Part shown: positions 1-9,391 of the stretch, piece after piece
Numbering within the stretch: position 1 is the stretch's first letter
Layout: each line of letters opens with the position of its first letter
Origin: Streptomyces marispadix
Lineage (GTDB): Bacteria; Actinomycetota; Actinomycetes; Streptomycetales; Streptomycetaceae
Direction: 5' to 3'
Length of the DNA: 64,000 nucleotides
Assembly: GCF_022524345.1 (NCBI RefSeq)
Contig: NZ_JAKWJU010000002.1
Coordinates: 6,500,001 to 6,564,000 of the forward strand
Translations under genes and position numbers: made by a program
Notes under the pieces: generated by a model
What the model was told of the DNA's origin: nothing
What the model saw: the letters and a program-made list of their open reading frames with translations, nothing else
Databases searched by the model: none

Positions 1-1196
1 GTCAACTGCCCGGCGGTGGCGAGCAGTCCGGTGACGGGGTCGTAGAGGTCGCCGCCGAGGGCGCCGCCGGTCTCCGGCTCGGCCCCTGCCCGGGTACTGG
101 CACCCGCGGCACCGGACGGCCCGGGGCGAAAGTGCTCCGCGGCTGCGGCCTCGCGCCGTCCCGCGTCGTCGGCTCCCGCCTCCCCGGGGCCGGTTCCTCC
201 GCCGCGGCGCAGCCCCAGCACCCGTACCGCCCGCTGCGCGGACGGCCGCGAGAACGAGTACGCCATGGCGAATTCCTGGAACATCCGCAGCGGGAAGAGC
301 AGAAAGGTCACCGCCCCGTAGACCGTGACGAGTTCGCCCACGCCGATGCGCCCGTCGAGCGCGAGCCGCGCACCGTGCCAGACGACCGCCACCAGCAGCA
401 GTCCCGGCAGCGCGATCTGCACCGCCTCGATCAGCGCCCACATACGGGCCGTACGCACCGCCGCGCGGCGGACCTCCTGCGAGGCCCGCCGATACCGCGT
501 CAGGAACAGCTCCTCGCCGCCGATCCCGCGCAGCACACGCAGCCCGGCGACCGTGTCGGCGGCCAACTCCGTGGCGCGTCCCGCCTTTTCACGCTGGAGG
601 TCGGCTCGTCGCGTAGCGCGCGGCAGCAGCGGAAGCACGGTGACCGCCAGCACCAGCATCCCGGCGGAGACCAGCACCCCGAGCTGCGGCTCGTAGAAGA
701 CGAGTCCTGCGCACACGCCGACGGTGGCCAGCAGAGCCGCGCTGAAGCGGGACGCGGACTCCACACACCAGCCGATCTTCTCGATGTCGCCCGTGGAGAC
801 GGCGACGACCTCGCCCGCGGCCACCCGCTGGGTGAGCGTCGCGCCGAGCGCGGCCGTTCTCCGGGCGAGCAGTTGCTGGACCCGGGCGGCGGCGGTGATC
901 CAGTTGGTGATCGCCGTGCGGTGGAGCATCGTGTCGCCTGCCGTCACCGTGACCGTGATGACGGCGAGCATGGCTCCGGCCTCGGCCAGGCCACGGCCGG
1001 AACCGGCCACGACGGCGTCCAGGGCGAGCCCCACGACCGCCGGTACGAGCGCCACGGATCCCATGTGAAGCGCGCCCCAGCCCAGCGACTTGGCCTGCCC
1101 GCCCAGTTGCATGCGGAAGAGCCACAGCAAGAAGCGCGGCCCTGACCGTACGTCCGGGACGCCGGGATCGGGATACGGAAGATCGCGAATCTGCAT
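1..1196 (-). CDS. ABC transporter permease/ATPase, N-terminal part (runs off left edge)
   Basis: Reading leftward from the ATG at 1196, the frame stays open for 398 codons to the window edge. The product begins MQIRDLPYPDPGVPD and has several hydrophobic segments (around residues 45-75, 150-195 and 255-300) separated by charged cytoplasmic loops, the pattern of the six-helix membrane domain of an ABC exporter half-transporter. The last visible part is a variable hydrophilic linker followed by a DLYDPVTGLL stretch where the nucleotide-binding domain would begin; Walker motifs are not in the window. It probably moves a lipophilic substrate or peptide across the cytoplasmic membrane. Heterodimeric actinobacterial exporters often come as adjacent pairs, so a partner may lie further left. 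The substrate is unknown. No strong ribosome-binding site is visible before this ATG, so the start is a best guess. Confidence 0.75.
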   Translation of the reverse strand, partial: MQIRDLPYPDPGVPDVRSGPRFLLWLFRMQLGGQAKSLGWGALHMGSVALVPAVVGLALDAVVAGSGRGLAEAGAMLAVITVTVTAGDTMLHRTAITNWITAAARVQQLLARRTAALGATLTQRVAAGEVVAVSTGDIEKIGWCVESASRFSAALLATVGVCAGLVFYEPQLGVLVSAGMLVLAVTVLPLLPRATRRADLQREKAGRATELAADTVAGLRVLRGIGGEELFLTRYRRASQEVRRAAVRTARMWALIEAVQIALPGLLLVAVVWHGARLALDGRIGVGELVTVYGAVTFLLFPLRMFQEFAMAYSFSRPSAQRAVRVLGLRRGGGTGPGEAGADDAGRREAAAAEHFRPGPSGAAGASTRAGAEPETGGALGGDLYDPVTGLLATAGQL

Positions 1197-1641
1197 GTCG
1201 TCCCAGAGCGGTCGGTACGAGTGGTGACCCGGTGCGGTGGCGGCGTGCAGGGGTGTGGCCGCTCCGCAAGACTCGCCGTGCCGGTGCCGGCACGCAACGG
1301 GTTTTCCCGCCGGTGCCGCCGTACGGCCGAACACCCGCGGGCCGTCCGCGACCTGCGCCCGCGTACCTGCGCAAGCGGGCGGTTTCGGTCCCTGGCGTGC
1401 ATTCGCAGCCAACATCGAGCCCGGTGGTCTCCGGGCCGCCACCGGCGGGAATGGGAGCATGGTGAACATGCACAGAACTGGAACGGCGGCGCCGCAGGCC
1501 AGGAAGAAGCAGGTATGGAAGAGGCAGGCACATCCGGACCCGACGGCAGCAGCCCCGACCTCAGCGGACCCCGAAGCAGTGGGTGCGACGGCAGCGGAAG
1601 CGGACGGGGCAGTGGCGGGAGATGCTGCTGCGGACAGCCGG

Positions 1642-2385
1642 ATGAGCACGGCAGCGGTACGGGCGGCCAGGACGGCGGTGGCCGGTGCGGCAGCCGCCGC
1701 TCTCGCGGTGACGCTCGCCGCGTGCGGCGGTGACACGGGCGCGGCCGAGGCCCCTCCGCACGGAGGCGGCAGGGCATCCGACGACGCGGCCCGCAAGGCC
1801 GATCCCACGGCCATCCCCGGTGTGGGCGACACCCTGTACGAGCGGATCCCGGAGAAGTCCCGCCAAGTGGTGGCCGTCTACGGCGAAGGAAAGAACTCCG
1901 CCGAGGCGAAGGTACGCCTGTTCAGCAAACAGGGGGAGAAGTGGCGGCCGGAGCGTAGCTGGCCCGCGCACAACGGGCGCAGGGGCTGGACGACCGACCA
2001 CCGCGAGAACGACAAGCGCAGCCCCGTGGGGGTGTTCACGCTCACCGACGCCGGCGGCGTCCGTTCCGCACCCGGTGCGAAGCTGCCCTACACCGCGAGC
2101 GCCGCCTTCACCCCGCCCTCGTACTGGCCGAAGAGCACCCGGCACGACTTCGACCACGTCATCGCCGTCGACTACAACCGCGCCAAGGGCACTTCACCCC
2201 TGGACCCCACGCGGCCCGTGGGCGATGCCAAGGGCGGGAGCATCTGGCTGCACCTGGATCACGGCAGCGGCACCTCCGGGTGTGTGAGCCTCCCCCGTGA
2301 GGGCATGGAGTATCTGCTGCGTACGCTCGACCCGGCCAAGCACCCGGCCGTGGTCATGGGGGACAGGTCGGCCCTGGCTCGCTAG
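1642..2385 (+). CDS. L,D-transpeptidase-like (YkuD-fold) lipoprotein
   Basis: From this ATG the protein has 247 residues and starts with a lipoprotein signal: an Arg-containing n-region, an Ala-rich hydrophobic stretch and the lipobox LAAC, with the cysteine near residue 28. The mature part ends in a YkuD-type catalytic signature, SIWLHLDHGSGTSGCVSLP, holding the conserved His and nucleophile Cys. Family members cross-link peptidoglycan stem peptides 3-3 or attach proteins to them; a lipid-anchored form would act on the outer face of the membrane. The frame stays open further upstream, and an ATG at 1459 would add 61 Ala/Asp/Glu-rich residues before the signal. The internal start is preferred because it puts the signal peptide at the N terminus, but its ribosome-binding site is weak. 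The neighbouring genes are unrelated. Confidence 0.7.
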   Translation: MSTAAVRAARTAVAGAAAAALAVTLAACGGDTGAAEAPPHGGGRASDDAARKADPTAIPGVGDTLYERIPEKSRQVVAVYGEGKNSAEAKVRLFSKQGEKWRPERSWPAHNGRRGWTTDHRENDKRSPVGVFTLTDAGGVRSAPGAKLPYTASAAFTPPSYWPKSTRHDFDHVIAVDYNRAKGTSPLDPTRPVGDAKGGSIWLHLDHGSGTSGCVSLPREGMEYLLRTLDPAKHPAVVMGDRSALAR

Positions 2386-2463
2386 CACGTCCCGTGCCGA
2401 GGTACGTCCGCGCCCAGCTCCCGGCTCGAAGCCGTAGCGCCCGGAGATCCGGCGCCCGGCGGC

Positions 2464-2527
2464 GTCCATCGGATGCTGCGTCCATCGGCTCCGTCCATCG
2501 GATGCCCTGTCCATCGGGGTCCATCGG
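2464..2527 (+). repeat. Five direct copies of GTCCATCGG
   Basis: The nonamer GTCCATCGG starts at 2464, 2480, 2493, 2509 and 2519, so copies are 16, 13, 16 and 10 bases apart. Several are followed by ATG. The array lies in the 347-base gap between the L,D-transpeptidase and the alpha-amylase. It could be a simple expansion or a set of regulator half-sites; the irregular spacing argues against one cooperative operator. Confidence 0.7.
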
Positions 2528-2590
2528 ATGTCCCAAGCGACCTCATGGACAAGGGCGTTGGCCGACTCCCCTCAGCGGCAAGAGATTTCA

Positions 2591-2612
2591 GCAAACTCTT
2601 GGAAACGCTTGC
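2591..2612 (+). promoter_or_regulatory. Operator-like inverted repeat upstream of alpha-amylase
   Basis: The 22-base segment starts GCAAACTCTT and ends GGAAACGCTTGC. It is an imperfect palindrome with perfect GCAA/TTGC ends, 120 bases before the amylase start. Its length and AT-flanked CG centre resemble LacI-family operators, and Streptomyces amylase genes are known to be controlled by such repressors (MalR/Reg1). A TTGACG hexamer at 2621-2626 could be a -35 element, but no convincing -10 follows. Operator identity is inference. Confidence 0.4.
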
Positions 2613-2732
2613 GCCGCATCTTGACGTGCACACAAGGACGAAGGCAGGCTCCCTCCCGAACCCCCCACGGCGGCCTGGCGCGTGGCTGCCCTTCCTCGGC
2701 ACCTCTGTGTCCGACGACGAAGGAGCCGCACG

Positions 2733-4103
2733 ATGATGACGAAGCGTCTGATCTGCGCGAGCACGGCCGCGGTCCTGGCAGCGGGCGGCATCACGGCAGC
2801 CACCGCGTGGCCGTCCCAGGCCACGCCGCCCGGAGAGAAGACCGTCACGGCGACGCTGTTCGAGAAGCCGTACGCCGACGTGGGCAAGGAGTGCAAGGAC
2901 ACCCTCGGCCCCGCCGGCTACGGCTACGTCGAGGTCTCCCCGGCGAGCGAGCACATCAAGGGCGACCAGTGGTGGACCTCGTACCAGCCCGTCAGTTACA
3001 AGATCGCCGGGCGTCTCGGTGACGCCGACGCATTCAAGAGCATGGTCTCCGCCTGCCACGAGGCGGGCGTGAAAGTGATCGCCGACGCGGTGATCAACCA
3101 CATGGCCGCCGACTCCGGCACGGGCACCGGCGGCACCGAATACAGCAAGTACGAATACCCGGGCACCTACGGCGACTCCGACTTCCACGCCTGCCGCAAG
3201 GACATCTCCGACTACGGCAACCGGGAGAACGTGCAGACCTGCGAACTCGTGAGCCTGTCCGACCTCGACACCGGCAGCGACAAGGTGCGCTCCACCATCG
3301 CCGAATACCTGGACGGGCTGAAGGAGATGGGCGTCGACGGCTTCCGCATCGACGCGGCGAAGCACATGTCCGCCGACGACGTGAAGGCCGTCAAGGGCAA
3401 GATGGCCGATCCGGGCTTCTGGGTCTCGGAGGTCATCCACGGCGAAGGCGAGGCCGTCCAGCCCGAGGAGTACACGGGCATCGGCGACGTGGACGAGTTC
3501 CGCTACGGCAAGCACCTCAAGAGCGCCTTCCAGGGCGGCGACGTCGGCGGCCTGAAGAACATCGCCGAAGGGAAGCTGGGCAGCGCCCAGGCCCGTACGT
3601 TCGTCGACAACTGGGACACCGAGCGCAACGGTTCGACGCTGACGTACAAGGACGGCGACCTCTACAAGCTCGCCAACGCCTTCATGCTGGCCCACCCCTA
3701 CGGTTCGCCGAACGTCTTCTCCGGCTACGAGTGGTCCGACAAGGACTCCGGCCCGCCCTCCGGCGGCGACGGCTGGACGGACATGCACGCCCAGCAGGCG
3801 ATCACCGGCATGGTCGGCTTCCACAACGCCGTGGGCGACGCCGAGTTGACCGACTGGTGGTCGGAGGGCAGCGCGCTGTCCTTCGGGCGCGCGGGCAAGG
3901 GCTTCGTCGCGCTCAACGCGGGCGACGCCGAGACCAAGCGGACGTTCTCGACGTCGCTGCCCGCCGGTACGTACTGCAACGTGGCGAAGGCCGCGCCGGA
4001 CAAGTGCGACGGCAACACCGTGAAGGTCGGCGACGACGGCAAGGCGGAGGCGACGGTCCCCGCCAAGGGCGTGGTGGCGCTGCACGTGGGCGCCAAGCCG
4101 TAG
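2733..4103 (+). CDS. Secreted alpha-amylase (GH13)
   Basis: This 456-residue protein hydrolyses alpha-1,4 bonds in starch outside the cell. It has a Sec signal peptide (MTKR, a hydrophobic stretch, then an AWPSQA cleavage region) followed by the GH13 barrel. The conserved regions are visible: DAVINHM (region I), GFRIDAAKH with nucleophile Asp near residue 207, SEVIHG with the acid Glu near 233, and FVDNWDTER with the third Asp at 295. The usual His just before that Asp is Trp294 here. The C-terminal beta domain is present, but there is no added starch-binding domain. GAAGGAG lies just upstream; a second ATG three bases later is an equally possible start. The operator-like palindrome at 2591-2612 suggests sugar-responsive control. 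The gene appears to stand alone and converges with the dehydrogenase gene on the right. Confidence 0.95.
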   Translation: MMTKRLICASTAAVLAAGGITAATAWPSQATPPGEKTVTATLFEKPYADVGKECKDTLGPAGYGYVEVSPASEHIKGDQWWTSYQPVSYKIAGRLGDADAFKSMVSACHEAGVKVIADAVINHMAADSGTGTGGTEYSKYEYPGTYGDSDFHACRKDISDYGNRENVQTCELVSLSDLDTGSDKVRSTIAEYLDGLKEMGVDGFRIDAAKHMSADDVKAVKGKMADPGFWVSEVIHGEGEAVQPEEYTGIGDVDEFRYGKHLKSAFQGGDVGGLKNIAEGKLGSAQARTFVDNWDTERNGSTLTYKDGDLYKLANAFMLAHPYGSPNVFSGYEWSDKDSGPPSGGDGWTDMHAQQAITGMVGFHNAVGDAELTDWWSEGSALSFGRAGKGFVALNAGDAETKRTFSTSLPAGTYCNVAKAAPDKCDGNTVKVGDDGKAEATVPAKGVVALHVGAKP

Positions 4104-4173
4104 ACGGAGACGCGCGGTTGGGGCCTCGGCCCGTCTGGGGCCCCGCCGCGCCCGTGAGCGCGCCCGGTCAAGT

Positions 4174-4191
4174 CGGCTGGTCGGCCAGCCG
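4174..4191. terminator. Hairpin between convergent genes
   Basis: CGGCTGG, a four-base TCGG loop and CCAGCCG form a perfect 7-bp stem in the 120-base gap between the convergent amylase and dehydrogenase genes. There is no clear U-run, which is common for actinobacterial terminators. It could serve both strands. Confidence 0.5.
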
Positions 4192-4223
4192 GTCAGTAGG
4201 CCATCCCGTCAGCGGCCACCCGG

Positions 4224-7187
4224 TCACTCCGGCCGTGTGGCCCGCTCCAGCTCCATCACCACCGAGCGATAGCCACGCCCGCCCGTCGCGTGGTCCATGC
4301 CGACCTCGCACATCCGGTTCGCCGACAGATACGCGTCGTAGGCCCGGGAGTTCACCTCGGCGGCCTCGCGTGCCGTCGCCGAAGCGGTCAGCTCCTTGTG
4401 CAGCATGCCCCGGTCGCCCGCGAAGCCGCAGCAGCGCACGTCCACCGGGACGACGACCTCCTCCGCGCACGCCTGGGCCACCTCACGCAACAGCTCGCCC
4501 CCGCCGAGGTGTTGCGTGGAGCAGGTCGGATGGAGCACCGCCGACCCGGTACGCCGTACGACCTTCAGCCGAGGCAGCAGCTCCCGTGCCGCCCACGTCA
4601 CGGAGTCGACGACCGTCAGCCGCTCGTGCAGCTTGCGGTTCGCGGGCGTCAGATACGGCACGACCTCCTCGCCCAGGCCCAGGGTGCAGGACGAGGCGTC
4701 GACCACCAGCGGCAGTTCACCGCCGTCCGTCCAGCGCCAGGCCGCCTCCACGATCCGGTTGGCCATCAGCGCGTTGCCCGCCTCGTAGCCCTTGGAGTGC
4801 CAGATCGTCGCGCAGCAGGTGCCCGTGACGTCCTCGGGGATCCACACCGGGCGGCCCGCCCGTGCGGAGACGATCACCATGGACTGGGGGAGCGAAGGCC
4901 CTTCATAGCCCTCCGGCTCGCCGAAGATGCGGTTGACGCAGGCCGGATAGTAGACGGCGGCCGCGCCGTCGCGGTCGGTTGCGGGCAGCCGCTTCGCCGC
5001 CGCGGAGGGGATCTGCGGCAGCCACTCCGGTACGAGGTCGGGGCGTACGGCCTTGCGTGCCGCGCCCGTCAGGGACTCCAGGAGCCGTTCGCCGCGTCGC
5101 GGCATCACCTTGCGGCGCAGCCCGTTCGCGGCGGCGACCCCCAACCGTGCCGCGCGCTCGACGAGTTGGAAACGGCGTGCGGCACGCTCGGCGTTGCGCT
5201 CCTCACGCGGCGAGTGCCGACGGTGGCGGAAGTCCTTCATCAGCGCGCCGGTGTCGATGCCGACGGGGCACGCCAGGGCGCAGGTGGAGTCCCCGGCGCA
5301 GGTGTCGACGGCGTCGTAGCCGTAGCTGTCCAGCAGGCTGTCGTTGACGGCGGATTCGGGGGGCTGGCGCAGCATCTCCCGGCGCAGCACGATGCGCTGG
5401 CGGGGTGTGGTCGTCAAGTCGCCGCTGGGACACGTCGGTTCGCAGAAGCCGCACTCGATGCAGGGGTCGGCCACGGCCTCGACCTTCGGGATGGACTTCA
5501 GCCCCCGCAGATGTGCCTTGGGGTCGCGGTCCAGCAGCACGCGCGGAGCGAGCACGCCGTCCGGGTCGACGGTCTGCTTGATCCGCCACATCAACTCGGT
5601 GGCCTGCTCGCCCCATTCGAGCTGGAGGAAAGGCGCGATGTTGCGGCCCGTGGCGTGCTCGGCCTTGAGTGAGCCGTCGAAGCGTTCGACGGTCAGCTTG
5701 CAGAAGTCGTCCATGAACGCGGCGTAGCGCGCCACGTCCCCCTCGTCGGCGGCGTCGAACGCCAGCAGGAAGTGCAGATTCCCGTGGGCGGCGTGCCCGG
5801 CCACGGCGGCGTCGAAGCCGTGCCGCTCCTGAAGGCCGAGCAGCGCCTCGCACGCCTCCGCGAGACGCGACGGCGGCACCGCGAAGTCCTCGGTGATCAG
5901 TGTCGTACCGGCGGGCCGTGAGCCGCCGACGGCCGAGACGAAGGCCTTTCGTGCCTTCCAGTAGAAGCCGATGGTCTTCGCGTCCCGCGTGAAGGTGTTC
6001 GTCACCGACGCCACGGGCGCGACCAGTTCGAGGTCCGCCATCAGCGCCTCGGCGGCCCGCTCCCGCTCCTCCTGCGCCGCCTCGTCGGGCGACCTGAACT
6101 CCACCAGCAGCGCCGCTGTCCCCTTCGGCAGCTCCGCCCAGTCGGCAGGCACGCCCGCGACGCTGACCGAGGCGCGCAGCGTATTGCCGTCCATCAGCTC
6201 GACGGCCGTCGCACCGGCCTCGTTGAAGCGGGGCACCGCGGCGGCGGCAGCGGCGAGCGAGGGGAAGAACAAAAGCCCCGTGGAGATGCGGCGGTGCAGC
6301 GGCAGCGTGTCGAAGACGACCTCGGAGATGAAGCCGAGCGTCCCCTCCGAGCCGACGGCCAGGCCCCGCAGGATGCTCACGGGGGTGTCGCCGTCGAGGA
6401 AGGCGTCGAGGCGGTAGCCGTTGGTGTTCTTCAGCTCGTACTTGGCGCGGATGCGGGCGGTGAGCGCCGCGTCCGCCTCGATCTCCGCCTTGAGCGCCAG
6501 CAAGCCCTCGCACAGGGCGGGTTCGGCGCGCGCCAGCTTCTCGTCGGCGTCGGGGGCGCCGGTGTCGACGACCGTTCCCGACGGCAGTACGAGGGTGAGG
6601 GAGGCGACGGTGCGGTAGGAGTTGCGGGTCGTCCCGGCCGTCATCCCGGAGGCGTTGTTGGCGACGACGCCGCCGATGGTGCACGCGATGGCGCTCGCCG
6701 GGTCCGGGCCGATCAGCCTCCCGTAGGGCGCGAGCGCGGCGTTGACCCGCACCACCGTCGTACCCGGGCCGATGCGGGCACGTGCCCCGTCCTCGCCGAG
6801 GACCTCGACGCCCGCCCAGTGGCGCCTCACGTCGACGAGGATGTCCTCGCCCTGCGCCTGCCCGTTCAGCGAGGTGCCCCCGGCGCGGAAGACGACCTGG
6901 CGGCCGTGCTCACGCGCGTAGGCGAGCACCTTCGAGACGTCGTCCGCGTCCTCGGCGACCACGACGACCTGCGGCACGAAGCGGTACGGGCTGGCGTCGG
7001 AGGCGTAACGCACCAGGTCCGAGACCTTCCACAGCACCTTCTCCTCGCCCAGCAGCCGGGTCAGGGCGCCGCGGAGCGGCTGTGGGGTGCCGCTCGCCAG
7101 GCCCTCCGGGACACGGTCGTGCGCGGGCACATGACCGGCGTCCGTCAGGGGCCGCAGCGCGCCGTGTCCTGGGTCGAGCAGCGGCAT
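4224..7187 (-). CDS. FAD-linked oxidase/Fe-S fusion dehydrogenase (D-lactate dehydrogenase-like)
   Basis: The 987-residue protein fuses a GlcD-type flavoprotein to a GlpC-type iron-sulfur subunit. An N-terminal PCMH-type FAD-binding domain (about residues 35-260, with the GGTSLNGQ and NNASGM motifs) is followed by the FAD-oxidase C-terminal domain, then two cysteine clusters, CIECGFCEPTCPSG and CAGDSTCALACPVG, which bind 4Fe-4S clusters. The last third carries two CCG-type repeats (CCATIWHSKG and CCGFAGDRG). Such enzymes oxidise D-lactate or another 2-hydroxyacid and pass electrons through the Fe-S clusters to the respiratory chain at the membrane. The ATG at 7187 follows an AGGAGAG ribosome-binding site; upstream extensions of the frame cross the divergent promoter region and are not needed. 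The exact substrate cannot be read from sequence. Confidence 0.93.
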   Translation of the reverse strand: MPLLDPGHGALRPLTDAGHVPAHDRVPEGLASGTPQPLRGALTRLLGEEKVLWKVSDLVRYASDASPYRFVPQVVVVAEDADDVSKVLAYAREHGRQVVFRAGGTSLNGQAQGEDILVDVRRHWAGVEVLGEDGARARIGPGTTVVRVNAALAPYGRLIGPDPASAIACTIGGVVANNASGMTAGTTRNSYRTVASLTLVLPSGTVVDTGAPDADEKLARAEPALCEGLLALKAEIEADAALTARIRAKYELKNTNGYRLDAFLDGDTPVSILRGLAVGSEGTLGFISEVVFDTLPLHRRISTGLLFFPSLAAAAAAVPRFNEAGATAVELMDGNTLRASVSVAGVPADWAELPKGTAALLVEFRSPDEAAQEERERAAEALMADLELVAPVASVTNTFTRDAKTIGFYWKARKAFVSAVGGSRPAGTTLITEDFAVPPSRLAEACEALLGLQERHGFDAAVAGHAAHGNLHFLLAFDAADEGDVARYAAFMDDFCKLTVERFDGSLKAEHATGRNIAPFLQLEWGEQATELMWRIKQTVDPDGVLAPRVLLDRDPKAHLRGLKSIPKVEAVADPCIECGFCEPTCPSGDLTTTPRQRIVLRREMLRQPPESAVNDSLLDSYGYDAVDTCAGDSTCALACPVGIDTGALMKDFRHRRHSPREERNAERAARRFQLVERAARLGVAAANGLRRKVMPRRGERLLESLTGAARKAVRPDLVPEWLPQIPSAAAKRLPATDRDGAAAVYYPACVNRIFGEPEGYEGPSLPQSMVIVSARAGRPVWIPEDVTGTCCATIWHSKGYEAGNALMANRIVEAAWRWTDGGELPLVVDASSCTLGLGEEVVPYLTPANRKLHERLTVVDSVTWAARELLPRLKVVRRTGSAVLHPTCSTQHLGGGELLREVAQACAEEVVVPVDVRCCGFAGDRGMLHKELTASATAREAAEVNSRAYDAYLSANRMCEVGMDHATGGRGYRSVVMELERATRPE

Positions 7188-7408
7188 GTTCTCTCCTGGG
7201 AGCGCGTACGGACGGAGTCTGCGGCCCATGCTAGAGGCAGCCCGGCGGCCCCGGTCGGGGCCGGATTCCCGGTACGGGAGCGACGGTGCCGGAGCGTAGT
7301 CTCGAAGGACCGTGCGGCACCCGGCGTCCGTGCCGTTCCGGTCCCGCGCCGGCGTGGCCGCCCGCCGCCGCACACGCCCCTGCCGCCCCGAGAGCCCGAA
7401 GGAGCCCG

Positions 7409-9343
7409 TTGCACCGCGACATCGAGTGGACCCCGCCGGCGGAGGACGGCCGGGCCGACGGGCCCCCGCCCCGGCAGCTCCGGCGCATCCTGCGCCTCTT
7501 CCGCCCCTACCGTGGCCGCCTCGCCGTGGTGGGACTGCTGGTCGGGGCGTCGTCGCTGGTGTCCGTCGCTTCGCCGTTCCTGCTGCGCGAGATCCTCGAC
7601 GTCGCCATTCCCGACCGGCGAACCGGACTGCTGAGCCTGCTCGCTCTGGGGCTGATCGGCATCGCCGTGATGAGCAGCGTCTTCAACGTCCTCCAGACGT
7701 ATCTGTCGACCACCGTCGGGCAGCGCGTCATGCACGATCTGCGGACCGACGTCTACGGCAAGCTCCAGCGGATGCCGCTGGCGTTCTTCACCCGCACCCG
7801 CACCGGAGAGGTCCAGTCCCGCATCGCCAACGACATCGGCGGCATGCAGGCCACCGTCACCTCCACCGCGACGTCGCTGGTCTCCAACCTCACCGGAGTC
7901 GTCGCCACCGTCGCCGCCATGCTCGCCCTGGACTGGCGGCTGACGGTCGCGTCGCTGATGCTCCTTCCGTTCTTCGTATGGGTCAGCAGGCGCGTCGGGA
8001 GCGAACGCAAGCGCATCACCACCCAGCGGCAGGCGCAGATGGCCGCGATGTCCGCGCTCGTCACCGAGTCGCTGTCCGTCAGCGGCATCCTGCTCGGCCG
8101 CACCATGGGCCGTTCCGACTCCCTGACCCGGCACTTCGCGGACGAGTCCGAACGCCTGGTGGAGCTGGAGGTCCGCTCCCACATGGCGGGCCGCTGGCGG
8201 ATGTCGACCATCGGGATCGTCATGGGCGCCATCCCCGCGCTGCTGTACTGGACGGCCGGGATGCTCGTCCACTTCGGCGGCCCCGGTTTCTCCATCGGCA
8301 CCCTCGTCGCCTTCGTCACCCTCCAGCAGGGGCTGCTGCGGCCCACGGTGTCCCTGCTGTCGACGGGCGTGGAGATGCAGACGTCCCTCGCCCTCTTCCA
8401 GCGCATCTTCGAATACCTCGATCTGCGGATCGACATCGAGGAACCGGCACGTCCCGTAAGGCTGGAGTGTGTGCGCGGCGAAGTCCGCTTCGAGCACGTC
8501 GACTTCGCCTACGGAGGTGAGGGCGCCCCCGCGACCCTGCGCGGCATCGACCTCACCGTCCCGCGGGGCTCCTCGCTCGCCGTCGTAGGAGCCACCGGGG
8601 CGGGGAAGAGCACGCTCGGACATCTCGTGCCGCGCCTGTACGACGTCACCGGCGGCCGCGTCCTCCTCGACGGCGTCGACGTACGCGACCTCGATTTCGA
8701 CACCCTCTCCCGCGCGGTCGGCGTCGTCTCGCAGGAGACGTACCTCTTCCACGCCTCCGTCGCCGACAACCTGCGCTTCGCCAAGCCGGACGCGACCGGG
8801 GAGGAGCTGCGCGCCGCCGCCGAGGCCGCACAGATCCACGACCACGTCGCCGCGCTGCCCGACGGCTACGACACCCTCGTAGGGGAGCGCGGCCACCGCT
8901 TCTCCGGCGGCGAGAAGCAGCGGCTTGCCCTGGCCCGTACGATCCTGCGCGACCCGCCCGTGCTCATCCTCGACGAGGCCACGAGCGCCCTCGACACCCG
9001 TACCGAACGGGACGTGCAGCGGGCCGTCGACGCGCTGTCCGCCGGGCGCACCACCATCACCATCGCCCACCGCCTCTCCACGATCGAGGGCGCCGACCAG
9101 ATCGTGGTGCTCGACGAGGGACGCATCGTGGAACGCGGCACCCACGCCGAACTGCTCGCAGCGGACGGGCGTTACGCGGCACTGGTACGGCGGGACGCCC
9201 GCGCCGCCGGCGCGTCCGCGCCTGGCCCGGGTACGGAGCCCGAGCCGCAACAGGCCTCGCACCCGCAGCCGAGGGAGTCCCTGTCCCCGCAGCACGTCGA
9301 AGGCGGCCCGCCCGCGGACCCGGCCGGCGCGCCCGTCCATTGA
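7409..9343 (+). CDS. ABC exporter half-transporter (permease fused to ATPase)
   Basis: About 644 residues, with a six-helix membrane domain (roughly residues 25-320) and a complete ATPase domain: Walker A GATGAGKST, Q-loop VSQETYLF, signature FSGGEKQR, Walker B ILDEATSALD and switch His in IAHRLST. It resembles MsbA/LmrA-type multidrug or lipid exporters and would work as a homodimer or with a partner. The chosen start is a TTG directly after AAGGAGCCCG, giving MHRDIEWTPP; the frame is open upstream to 7286 but that part reads as low-complexity Pro/Arg sequence, so the start is uncertain. The C-terminal 45 residues are a Pro/Gly-rich tail. The gene is divergent from the dehydrogenase, with 221 bases between their starts. 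The substrate is unknown. Confidence 0.9.
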   Translation: MHRDIEWTPPAEDGRADGPPPRQLRRILRLFRPYRGRLAVVGLLVGASSLVSVASPFLLREILDVAIPDRRTGLLSLLALGLIGIAVMSSVFNVLQTYLSTTVGQRVMHDLRTDVYGKLQRMPLAFFTRTRTGEVQSRIANDIGGMQATVTSTATSLVSNLTGVVATVAAMLALDWRLTVASLMLLPFFVWVSRRVGSERKRITTQRQAQMAAMSALVTESLSVSGILLGRTMGRSDSLTRHFADESERLVELEVRSHMAGRWRMSTIGIVMGAIPALLYWTAGMLVHFGGPGFSIGTLVAFVTLQQGLLRPTVSLLSTGVEMQTSLALFQRIFEYLDLRIDIEEPARPVRLECVRGEVRFEHVDFAYGGEGAPATLRGIDLTVPRGSSLAVVGATGAGKSTLGHLVPRLYDVTGGRVLLDGVDVRDLDFDTLSRAVGVVSQETYLFHASVADNLRFAKPDATGEELRAAAEAAQIHDHVAALPDGYDTLVGERGHRFSGGEKQRLALARTILRDPPVLILDEATSALDTRTERDVQRAVDALSAGRTTITIAHRLSTIEGADQIVVLDEGRIVERGTHAELLAADGRYAALVRRDARAAGASAPGPGTEPEPQQASHPQPRESLSPQHVEGGPPADPAGAPVH

Positions 9344-9391
9344 GCACGCCACTGCGGCCACGCGCCGAGCGCACACCCGGGTACGCCCTGC

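Noticed and set aside
2382..4085. Long minus-strand open frame opposite the alpha-amylase
   Set aside because: It is the antisense of a conserved GH13 gene and has a Val/Gly/Arg-rich composition typical of high-GC shadows.
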